Source: Siphlonurus alternatus
Taxonomy: Eukaryota; Arthropoda; Insecta; Ephemeroptera; Siphlonuridae
DNA length: 64,000 nucleotides
Direction of reading: 5' to 3'
Assembly (NCBI GenBank): GCA_949825025.1
Contig: OX463781.1
Span: forward strand, 43,517,469-43,581,468
Made by a program: the position numbers and the translations under genes. The notes beneath the pieces are model-generated. The model was not told the origin of the DNA. It ran no database searches and saw only the letters and a list, made by a program, of their open reading frames with translations. Positions 47,896-64,000 of the stretch are shown here, piece after piece (position 1 is the stretch's first letter; every line of letters begins with the position of its first letter).

Positions 47896-50142
47896 TCCTT
47901 AAAAAACAAAGTACAGTATATAGTTGTTGTATTATATTTATATATCGTTGGCAGTAAAGGAGACGAGAATCAGATATAATTGAGGTAACAATGAATGATA
48001 GAGCTGTTCCCCCACGGGTTAATGAGTCTTTAAGTTGTGTGACAAAAGATGTCTCTTCCGGTTATAGAAGTCATTATATTAATAGATTTGGAGATCTGTA
48101 ATGTCTGAAAGTGACTGAACTATAACAGTTGTGTAGGGCCATAAAGCTCTTTGTCCTATTCTTTAGTATGGGAAATTAGTTTTATTTTAATTATATAAAT
48201 GATTACATCAGTTTGCGTGTCTGGATTGTACAGTAAAAAAAACAAGAAAGCTATGTAACGTATACGATGAAAAAAACTGGTTCGTTTTTTTTTTTTTTAA
48301 TAGTCAGGAAGTTATCTCCTTTACTAATTGAGTAATTGATAGGTTTTTGTATAATATTATATAACTATGTTAACTAATGTATATCAAATTCACAGACTGT
48401 TAAATTTGCTTGCTTTTTCTTCTATGAGACAGAATAAAAAGTAAATTTTATTAACGATCTGACAACCATAGAGACTCTTGATTTGAGTAAAACCGAAAAT
48501 TCATTGAAGTTATATACATACACAATCATTATCCGTCTTTTTAATATTATTTATTTTACATTTGAATATTATAAATTATAGTTTTGATACGCTATTTTTC
48601 ATATATGGATACGAATGTAATGTTTTCAGTTGGTTTGTGGCAAACTATCAACTATATAATGTTATATAAATAATGATTATATTTCAGACATGCTTCGATA
48701 TAATATAATGTCGCAATTTTATTGATTTAAAAATTCAAATCATATTATTATGAGGTAAGTGGGAAGAGCATTCTCCGTTTTCTGCATTGAACAAATAATA
48801 ATGTCATGATCATATCCCTGAAGCTTATTGCTTGCAATTCGGACTACCAGCTGTTGTATGGAGTTCGAAGAACGCAATAATAATTCTGTTGTCAGGCAGC
48901 AGTGCTCAATGATTATGTACAGTACACTGAAGGAGGCCTAACTTTCAAATTGTCCGCTCTACCTTGCTGTCGCCGTCGCTACGTTACGTCACGACGCTAA
49001 CTTTTGATAAGCGTATTTGATTGGGTAGACTATCAAGGGTGCCGATTTAGCCGTAAGCGCTATCAGATCTTTGACGTCTCCACACAAACCGTCTGCTCGA
49101 GAACGGACTTCCACACTCAAAGGTTGACGATCAAGTTTAAAGGTTCCTAATAAGCCTTAAGCCATCCTCCTGGCAGTAAACTGTCCTTGAGCAGTGTTGA
49201 GAGGTGGGCGTGCTCCTGTCTGCCCACGTGCCGTGGTGCTCTTCCATGTTTGGAGGAGCCTGCCTCTCCCAGTGACTCACCACCGCCACATATGTGTAGT
49301 TAATTGACCAGAGTGTGTTCGCCTTTACACCGAAACAACGAGCTTTTAAATACAACTCTCCCACTTCATAGACACCATATGGCTAAAATATTATATGTAT
49401 ACACTGCAACTTACTAAAACTTTAAATTTGCTAATTTAAGCACCGTAATGTGCTAATAAAACAATTTTAAACCTCAAACAGCTCAAACTAGGAGTTGGGC
49501 AAATTTAGCATTCAAGTTTGGTTCTTTCTGAAAATATGCGTAATACAAAACCCTCTTTATATGGGATAATTAATGGATATTTTCCTATCTATACAGTCAT
49601 GAATGTCATGATGTCATATTTTGTAATATAATAACATTTATGCACTTATAAAGTACAATAATTACTATATAAAATTACATCAATGCATTTTATTATATCT
49701 TATATCTCACATTGTTAGAGTTGATTTCATATTTTTCTCTGCCGTTGCGACTATTCTCGTAACCTAATGACATTGTTGATGACACATTTCCTTCAATATG
49801 TATTACGTCAGGACAATTTAATAAATGGTCATTTTCTTGTATGATGTATCAGATAATCACGCGTTCGTGCAGTATATAATTATTATACGCGCGACTATCG
49901 TGGTTATTATGACGACAAATATTGGTCGCGATCAGCGGAATATTTTGTTTTAACTTCTTAGCTTGTAAATAATGCAAAATTGTAGTAATAATATTGAGCT
50001 CATTTTTCGCCCTTGAATGCACGTTTGTTACTCTTGAATGCATGTCATTCAGGAAGTGGAAATTCATAATAAAAACTTATTCACAATTTACCCCCCCCCC
50101 TCCCCTCGATATGGTGGACAGATATTAGTGAAACACATTTAT
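47896..50142. other. AT-rich intergenic DNA
   Basis: No gene supported. 48940-49300 is GC-richer, with an unrecognised minus-strand ORF of 75 codons at 49137-49364. Confidence 0.4.
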
Positions 50143-50513
50143 TAAGGTAGAGATAACACGGATCAGCTGGCCCAATGCTAAAAAAATCCCATTCATAAAA
50201 ATTATGAAAAAAATTTAAAATGTTCTCCTCTACATCCCCTATCAGTAGGTAAAATATCAGGTATACAAAAACGAGCTAGTTTTCGAGTTATTAATTTTTA
50301 AAGTTGACTAATTTAACATGGAAGTTCCATTTCTCCATGTTAATTTAGAGAACTTTAAAAATTAATAACTCGAAAACTAGCTCGTTTTTGTATACCTGAT
50401 ATTTTACCTACTGATAGGGGATGTAGAGGAGAACATTTTAAATTTTTTTCATAATTTTTATGAATGGGATTTTTTTAACATTGGGCCTGCTGATCCGTAT
50501 TATCTCTACCTTA
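50143..50513. mobile_element. Foldback element with TTAA ends
   Basis: TTAAGGTAGAGATAA at the left and TTATCTCTACCTTAA at the right. The arms continue through AATGTTCTCCTCTACATCCC and AGGTATACAAAAACGAGCTA and their complements, about 170 bp each around TTTAACATGGAAGTTCC. Related to the nested foldback within 18711-19410. No coding capacity. Confidence 0.92.
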
Positions 50514-51999
50514 ATTAACCCAAATCATGTGGATTTTCGATTTCAATACAAAGTAAATATTATTGTACAGCACTTATAAATTGTGTCAAGTTTCTTTAGT
50601 AAATATTCAGCAAATAATGAAAATCCTTTATATTTGTGGCATAAAATTTATAATTATATATATAATAACTTTTATACGTTTTTTGTCCTGATAAATTGTT
50701 TTGTTTTCAGCTATGGTTTATAACAATTATAACTTTTAACGATCACCTCTTTTAAATTAATTTAGTTTTTCAGAAAATTGGCTAAGTACTCCCACATTTG
50801 CCTAACTATATAACTACTATATATAATATATTATTATATATTACAGTATACAGGACACCAAACTGCGAAAAATACACGACTTATAAAAACATGCAGTGAC
50901 GGTTGAGGAATTTGCCACGTTTTTGTTTACGTGCAGCTGGTAATATTTGCGCACCAATTCTCGGAACACACAGCTGGTGCAGCAGCAGACTGCAAGGACG
51001 GTCCCGGCACGTCCCGCAACTCACGTTTTGCCACCGAGGAGCACGATCTACCCCCCCACTAGTACGACGATTCAACACGCTCGCTCTCGGTAATACGAAC
51101 CGGCTAATTTGAGCACCGTCCCTCATGTTTTTACTTATACTGCCAAGTTCTATTTTTTTTTCCGTGTCTTTTTTTATGTTGAAAAGAACATTCACATCTT
51201 GTTATCTAGCTGGTAATAATATTATATTACAAATTGTGTATCAAATCATCAGTGAAATAATATTGCATAATAAATAATTTCATTTGACTGCATAGCCATA
51301 ATGGTGATTTTTCAGCAATATGGATCGTTACGTGATACTCATTATTCGTAGTAATTTTATACTGTCTGACATCAGCTCCAACTCTTTTTTAATCGTCAAA
51401 TTTGGACGCCATGCAATATAATTATATATTAATTTTATTTTACATCAATTACGTGTGTCATCGCCAATGTAAATAAAATCAAACATTAAGGCAGCTGGTG
51501 TCAATCCAAATGGTCTAAAAGGCTGTACCAGATGTATAAAGAGTTAAAATAATACTTCCATTCTTATACAATTATATGATCACAGTAAATTCAGCTCTTC
51601 ATAAGGTTAATTTTTAACTATTTCCGCTGCGCAGACGAGGAAGTCACATAAATTTCCTACCTTCGACGCGGGCATACTTATAACATTGTTAGCGAACATC
51701 GTCTACAATAATCAAGTTACACAAGGCTATGTTTGTACGGTGACAGATTTCATTGTTGGAAGTGTCCTCGCCTCCCATCACGCCGCGCCTTCTGGCAGTC
51801 ACGTTGGTTACATAAGTCCCCACGGTGACTCACTCAAGCACCTACCTGAATGTCAGGGCTACCTGTCCGCGTAACATCACCTGCTTGATGGGCCAGCCTC
51901 AACATTAAAAAAAAAAAAAAATGCCAATTGTAATACTGGTGTTATTGTATTTTCATAACTGGAATTTTTAGTGCATGTACTTATGAGGTCTGTTCCTTA
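50514..51999. other. Intergenic DNA with two GC-richer patches
   Basis: About 50900-51110 and 51690-51880 are GC-richer with short ORFs on one or both strands. None matches a family I know. Confidence 0.4.
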
Positions 52000-52902
52000 A
52001 TAAAGCAAAAAGTAAACAAACTCACACACCCAGTATATTGTTATGGTTGTTGATTACGTGTATATTTTTTCTAATACATTGGACCTTATGGGAAATTTAC
52101 GATTTTCACATATACATATTTCATTACTTGACATGCGTATGATTTTAAAAATAAATATATCACCGGCGAATCTGCAGTTTTTGGCCATTTATAATATTGA
52201 AATGTGCATCTGAAGAAGTTTTGTTCATTTTAAAAACTTAAATTTTAAATTAAACTAATCAGTCACTTGCATTGAGAAAGCATATGACTTTAAGCAAGCT
52301 TAGGTTTGTTTATTTATTTTTTTAATTCTTGCAAAAATCAACAAAATCTGGAGCTTGCATGCTTAAAGCTATACTAACTCATGCAATTGGCTGATTATGT
52401 ATAATTTAAAATTTAAGATTTTGAAATGAAGAAAACTTCTTCAGATGCACATTTCAATATTATAAATGGCCAAAAACTGCAGATTCCGGTGATATATTTA
52501 TTTTTAAAATCATACGTATGTCATGTAATGAAATATGTATATGAAAATCGTAAATGGAGTATTGTCCTCAATTTTTTTTAATGCAGAAATGGATAGAGGG
52601 TGAAAAGTTATGCTACCCTGATTTTTTTCCGATTTTTTAGAGCCTGGGAAGTATTTTTAAAAAATTATTGAAAGTCCTTTTTGTGACGTCACGCGGCGTC
52701 AAGTCCTATCTTTTTCTTTAAGAGCGGCGTCTGAAAAAAATCAGGGTAGCATAACTTTGCACGCTCTATCCATTTCTGCAATAAAAAAAAATTGAGGACA
52801 ATACTCCATTTCCCATAAGGTCCAATATATTAGAAAAAATTTACACATAATCAACAACCAACAATACACTTGGAATGTGAGTTTGTTTACTTTTTGCTTT
52901 AA
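52000..52902. mobile_element. Large foldback split by a nested MITE
   Basis: TAAAGCAAAAAGTAAACAAACTC at the left (two words) is complementary to GTTTGTTTACTTTTTGCTTTA at the right end. The arms of about 300 bp include GGACCTTATGGGAAATTTAC, ATTTCATTAC, GCAGTTTTTGGCCATTTATA and GTGCATCTGAAGAAGTTTT. The right arm is interrupted by the MITE at 52556-52807; removing it restores the complement of the left arm. Confidence 0.9.
52556..52807. mobile_element. MITE of the GGAGTATCG family nested in the foldback
   Basis: Ends are GGAGTATTGTCCTCA and TGAGGACAATACTCC, with AT on each side. The inner part has TTGTGACGTCACGCGGCG at 52681 but lacks much of the right arm seen in the copy at 20005. The uninterrupted left arm of the host foldback gives the empty site, GTAAATTTCCC after complementing. 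Confidence 0.92.
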
Positions 52903-53559
52903 CATAGTTTTACAAGTGGTCTATTGACCTTATGCACATGGACATAAGGTCGCTTGGGTGGTAAAAAGTGAACTCTGGACTCTGTTTTCGAAGAGACATC
53001 ATGAGTAAATCCAAGGGTAAAAATAATTTTTTTATTTAAAAGTTGCACACTCTTCTTACACAGCTCTTTACATTTTGTGTTATGCTGGCATTGATAAAAG
53101 TAAGAACCGTACCCATTGAAATCTAGACCTATAGAATTTTATTGAATGTTAACTGGCTTGCATATAGAAAGGATTATAAATTTGATTATTCAGAGGAATT
53201 TTTGTCCCAACACACTACCTCTGCCGGATTAAACCGGATCGGAAGAATGTTCAGATTTAAGAAGGTAGTGACAACCGAACAGAATATTTCAATGACACGT
53301 TCCAGTTGTCCAAAATGTACTTGGACATTGGTCTTTTTAAATTATTTAAATATATTTTGATGTTTTCCAAAGTCAATTATTGTTCCAGCAAGTTAGAAAG
53401 TACATTGTAGTGAATTTGATGTTGAACTATATGTGATATCTACGATAATAATGATAGCAAAAACATTTTACAAGAAATTATTACATCTTTATAAGTATAA
53501 ACTTTGGACCTGTTGTTTAATTGATGTGTATAATAATCCATGAATACATGTTTTCTTTT

Positions 53560-53655
53560 CAGCTAAATCCCATTTGTATTCTTTTGGCGGTTAGGTGTAA
53601 GAATGGGCTTGCCTAAACCTCGCCGCAATAAAAGCACATTTCTATTCTATTGTCA
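53560..53655 (+). mobile_element. Probable LINE 3' end
   Basis: GTAAGAATGGGCTTGCCTAA, CCTCGCCGCAATAAAAGCAC and a short TTCTATTCTATT tail resemble non-LTR retroelement 3' ends that I remember in invertebrates. The body upstream is not recognisable, so this is a truncated tail at best. Confidence 0.45.
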
Positions 53656-54378
53656 GTGATGGACAAAGTCAGTACAGAGAGTGGTGGTGCACAATTACTG
53701 CAGTAGTGTGGGAGACAATTAGCTTGCGTCTCACGGTCCTGAGGACCCTCTTAGCTCAACTGGTCATTTCCTGCTGGTAATTGCAACAATGGTGAAACCT
53801 GAGACTATGTAACAATTGTTACTCGTGTACCGAGACAGCAAACGTCAACGACTGTATGATTACTAAATAGTTCTTTAACAAACGTTATACTTGGAGCGTT
53901 ATATACTTTTTTGTTAGTGACTTTCTTTTCAGTAATAATTAATTTTTATTTTAAATAATGTTGATAAATTTTGTTCATTATAATATCATTATTATGACAT
54001 AATTTGATTATTTTAATTAGCATATTTAATGAGTCGATTTTTTTTTTTTGCCTTATTTTCCTCGTAAGTTATAATTAGGCTCTCGGTTTCTATTTCCTCG
54101 AGTTAGATATCGTGAAAATGTAAAGTATAGTGTGCTGCATGCATAAAATATTTTTATTTTGTTATAGTCCAACAGCACATGAAAAAAATACCCATGGACG
54201 CTTTAACGTGATTAATTATGTGAATGTCACTGACGTATGTGGTTCATATGTAACCCTATAATGGAACACAGGATATAATATATAATATTATAATATATTA
54301 TATTTGCAATTTTTTAGCATCTGCCATAAGAGAGAGAGACCACGTACAAAGTCAGTATCGTTATAATTCTTTCTTGCT

Positions 54379-54520
54379 TAGAATAGAATAGAATAGAATA
54401 GAATAGAATAGAATAGAATAGAATAGAATAGAATAGAATAGAATAGAATAGAATAGAATAGAATAGAATAGAATAGAATAGAATAGAATAGAATAGAATA
54501 GAATAGAATAGAATAGAATA
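54379..54520. repeat. (AGAAT)n pentanucleotide array, about 28 units
   Basis: Uninterrupted TAGAA/AGAAT repeats of about 140 bp. On the minus strand it follows CAATAAAATATTCTATTC, which looks like a LINE tail, so the array may have been seeded by a retroelement 3' end. Confidence 0.97.
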
Positions 54521-55045
54521 TTTTATTGATTCCTTTGACGTGGTGTTAGTACATGCATAAAGAATGACTTTAAAAAAAAAATTGAATTTCGGTTCTTTTT
54601 AATATTTTTATCCCTATAGGAATGTTTTCCGCAAATAAATAGAACATTGCTGAGATCGTGTCATATGTGTCAACGTTGCTTTCTGACTTGCCGCTCGCAG
54701 TGTGTCAATAACATCTGTTCAAACTTTAGCTTGCAGCCACCTTCACTGTAGTAATATTTATACTTCAACAAGTTGATGAAAAACACGTGCAAGAACATGT
54801 AAACTAAATATTTAGTGGAAGTAGGAAAAAAAACTCATGTTTTCATTTTAAATAATTTCTGTGTAGTCTTTTTTTTGAATAACGTATGCAATTTATCCAG
54901 TATGTCATTTTGTGTAAGCTGGCATTGATATAGGTACCGCACCCATTGAAATCTCTATATAAAGACCCATAGAAAATTTGATCTCATGTGATCTCGCTTG
55001 TATAGAAAGGGTGATAAATTTGTTTGTTCAGAGGAATTTTTGGGC

Positions 55046-56164
55046 GTGGGAGGAGGAGGTTACAGCATTGAATGCGATCAGTGTTTGTCTGCGCACCCCT
55101 CCCTTTTACCTGCTGTGTCAACTGTATGTGATGGTTGCCAGGTGGAACTATGTACACTGAGAAATTTATTTACATGGCAGATCATATTTTAAGTTATCTT
55201 CGTCCCTTCTTGTATGTACTTCATTTTGCCATCTAAAGCCTGTGGAAAAAAAAATAAAAAATACTATAATAATATATTTTAGTATTTTTTTTCCCCATGA
55301 TTACATGATAATTTTTTTTTCCTTACAATCAAATTTCTTCTCCTTAGGACTGTCTCACACAGTATTGCATATGATTTCGCAGTTATCACATCGCATGCGA
55401 TCGTTATATTATATTATGTTTCTCATTTAGAACCGGTTCTACATCATTTTTATCATACGAAGTCATACGATACCATACGGAAGTTTTCTTGCCTTAAGGA
55501 AAAATTGTATGCCAATAATAATGATGTATTAGGGAAACGGTGAAGTCGAAATAAAATAAATATACGGAGTATATTTCTAATAACAATTTAGCTGTCGAGA
55601 ATTTTTGTATTGAAAAGTATTTAAAGTTGACGAAAGTACTGTCTGTTAAAACGTTTTTTTTTTTCAGTGTAATGTTGCTTTATGAAGTATGCCGAGAATA
55701 GCTAGTTAAATATAGTGAATATTGTTGCGTAGTCTGTGGTGGTGAAACTCGTGCTGGTCAGGAATATTGTTACATAGTTATTGCCAAGATAATTAATATA
55801 TGCATAAGCTGCTGTGTATGACGAAAAATTATATTAATTAGAGACAATGTCTAATTGACCTACTTGTTTTGTTTTTTTAAATAATTTTTATCAGTCTATT
55901 TTATATTACATCGCTTTTTAAATTAATGTTCTATACATTAAGAATAAATTTCCAATACATTCCGGCCCGCTCCCCCTAACTTGAGATCTGAAGAGGGGGA
56001 GGGGGGATTGATTTTTACAACAAGTGGCATAATAATATTCATGCCATAATCAATATCGTTAATTACAAATCACCTACAAGTAAAAATATTAAAATTTAAT
56101 TAATCTAATATCCAAATATGCCAAAAGATTTAAACTTAGTGAACTCTCCGATTTAAAAAATAAT
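55046..56164. other. AT-rich DNA upstream of CSK
   Basis: Contains a possible degraded MITE at 55345-55500 (TATTGCATATGATTTCGCAG, ATCATACGAAGTCATACGAT). No gene recognised. Confidence 0.4.
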
Positions 56165-56342
56165 GGGTGACATTCACAAAGCACTTTAACCCCCACTTTA
56201 GCCCCGATTTTTAACCCTGGTGCTAAACATGGTACTAAACCAGGGGCTAACCATGTTAAGCTCATAGTAGCACCATATGTTTAGCACCAGGGTTAAAAAT
56301 CGGGGCTAAATTGGGGGTTAAAGTGCTTTGTGAATGTCCCCC
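56165..56342. mobile_element. Near-perfect foldback MITE, GACATTCACAAAGC family
   Basis: GGGTGACATTCACAAAGCAC, TTTAACCCCCACTTTAGCCC at the left pairs with GGGGCTAAATTGGGGGTTAA, AGTGCTTTGTGAATGTCCC at the right. The interior repeats CTAAACATGGT/ACCATGTTTAG-like words. TAAT occurs just outside both ends. Confidence 0.9.
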
Positions 56343-56370
56343 AATAATAATAATATTAATAATCAAAGGG

Positions 56371-56955
56371 AGCAATCCAGCAAGCGTTAAGGAGCGTTTT
56401 AAGAAGCGTTTTTTTTAAGTAGTGATTTTTATCCCAGGTAACAGGTAAGAAAAACGCTTCTTAACAAAATGCTTCTTAAGGTATAACCTGAGAATTTGTC
56501 TGTCAAGGTCAAGAGGCGTGGCTATAGTGGCAACACTGTTTGCATTGGAATACGCATAAATTTTTAGGAGGGGGTGGTGACATCAGTCCTTGAGAACGTT
56601 GCCACATTTCTCATCACATATAGGAAACGATCATCGCCACGGTTCAAAATATATGAAAACAATTCAGAAAAATAGTCTAAAAAATTAGGTTTTAGTAAAA
56701 AAAAAAGTAAAAGAATCTGTTGTATAGTTTTTTTGCAATGCTAATTAACAAATTTAACATTGGAAGGATACAAAATTCTCATTTAAATAAATTAATTATA
56801 ATTAAACCAACGGTTAAAAAATTCCGAAAAAATTCAGAGCTAATTTGACGATTGTTGTGAGTCCACTAAATTAATTTGAAGAAAATCTGTTGTAGCGAAT
56901 TTTTCGTCCAAATTTCTCAGGTTAAGCCTTAAGTCGTTACTTAACGCTTGCTGAA
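56371..56955. mobile_element. Inverted-repeat element next to the CSK 5' exon
   Basis: AGCAAGCGTTAAGGAGCG at the left and CGTTACTTAACGCTTGCT at the right are inverted termini. ACGCTTCTTAACAAAATGCT lies near the left end, and CAGGTTAAGCCTTAAG near the right end matches AAGGTATAACCTG inside. It ends about 70 bp before the acceptor of the 57025 exon. Confidence 0.7.
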
Positions 56956-57024
56956 TCACTTCCATAATTTTTTCCTCCAAAGTAAACGATCAGAGATGTG
57001 ACGATATTATGTTTTGTGTTACAG

Positions 57025-63441
<6,417 letters not shown>

Positions 63442-63786
63442 TGAGTACCCACCTGGCTTGCCAGCCACACTCCAACGTCTTTCATGCTGTTCTGTCTTGA
63501 GCCAAGCTGTCTGCTAAGAATTACAATAAATCTTCTTTTAATGTGATGTATAATAATGGCTGTATGCACTTTCTTTTTAAAAAAATAATTACTTTTCGCA
63601 ATTTGCCACATGCTAGAGCTGGAATAAACAAAGCTATACTGTACAAATTTGAAATTTAAGATTGTAAGATCAGACTCTGTGTCATGATAATGAATGTCAT
63701 GTTCATCATACCTCCAAACAATGTCTCAGCAAACTGCAGTCAAAGTTATTGTGACCCATAAGATATTGCATAGAATATCTTAACTT

Positions 63787-64000
63787 TTAAAGGGACAGGG
63801 GACCCTTAAAATAAGTACTTTTTAATCAGACGTTACCCATCAACTGAGTATGAATACATGCCGAACGGTGGCGAGTGCCCCAGGGTAAGTGCCCTATGAA
63901 TAGTGAGACTGGAGGAACATGACGTCACGTTCATCGCCTGACAACACTGCTGCCTCTTCTCCATGTAACTCACTCCCCCTTTCTCCCGCTCAGCTGTACT
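63787..64000. mobile_element. TTAAAGGGACA MITE, copy 2, cut by the window edge
   Basis: TTAAAGGGACAGGGGAC, CTGAGTATGAATACATGCCG and ACGGTGGCGAG match the element at 25082-25458 in the same orientation. TGACGTCA at 63920 sits at the same position as in the other copy although its neighbours differ. The right end is outside the window. Confidence 0.88.

Larger units (their letters stand above)
53070..55045. repeat. Diverged duplication flanking 1.7 kb
   Basis: 53070-53215 and 54893-55045 share TTTTGTGT-A-GCTGGCATTGATA, CCCATTGAAATCT, GCTTG-ATAGAAAGG, ATAAATTTG and TTCAGAGGAATTTTTG in the same order and orientation. Neither copy contains a recognised protein. Confidence 0.78.

Noticed and set aside
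51686..51874. 62-codon ORF with moderate GC
   Set aside because: No recognised motif, and no supporting exon boundary on either side.

Overview
This is eukaryotic DNA: AT-rich (I estimate about 30% GC, not counted), with long introns, GT-AG splice junctions, long (TA)n and (CT)n microsatellites and very many inverted-repeat transposons. The two genes and the SINE types point to an animal, most likely an arthropod. The shared SINE 3' domain resembles arthropod SINEs I remember, and the microsatellite load would fit a crustacean, but that last step is a low-confidence guess. All coordinates were counted by hand and may be off by a few bases.

There are two supportable protein genes, both split into exons that the raw ORFs only partly capture. 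(1) A complete four-exon minus-strand gene, 26702 down to 22055, encodes a 256-residue DTW-domain protein closely resembling animal DTWD2, the tRNA acp3U-forming enzyme. Every exon phase matches, and the Cys cluster and DGTW motif are intact. (2) The 5' part of a plus-strand C-terminal Src kinase (CSK) gene runs from 57025 to past the right edge. Visible are a short start exon, a possible alternative first exon, a proline-rich exon where the SH3 domain should be, the SH2 exon, the linker exon and the kinase glycine-loop/VAVK exon. The two genes are divergently transcribed with about 30 kb of gene-poor DNA between them.

Region by region: 1-4.4 kb holds a 5S-rRNA-derived SINE wedged between (TA)n tracts. 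4.4-9.1 kb is a broken LINE reverse-transcriptase remnant split by a 4.1-kb terminal-inverted-repeat element, which itself carries a 1266-bp tandem duplication and a second LINE fragment. 9.9-20.3 kb has microsatellites, a second 5S-SINE, a hAT-type element with a perfect 8-bp target duplication and several foldbacks. 22-26.7 kb is DTWD2, its introns packed with MITEs and a perfect 110-bp-arm hairpin. 27.1-29.5 kb has a 715-bp foldback, a PIF/Harbinger-like MITE and a short retroelement with a 16-bp target duplication. 29.5-42 kb is mostly featureless AT-rich DNA. 42-56.9 kb holds foldbacks, a four-copy foldback array, a nested foldback that records its own pre-insertion site, diverged duplications and an (AGAAT)n array. 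57-64 kb is CSK, with a tRNA-type SINE and an inverted MITE pair in one intron.

The most unusual non-genic signal is the palindrome TGACGTCA (a perfect CRE). I find it 13 times, always inside inverted-repeat elements and in several families with unrelated termini. The most unusual genic signal is the replacement of the CSK SH3 domain core by a coding minisatellite of seven 7-residue Pro/His units.
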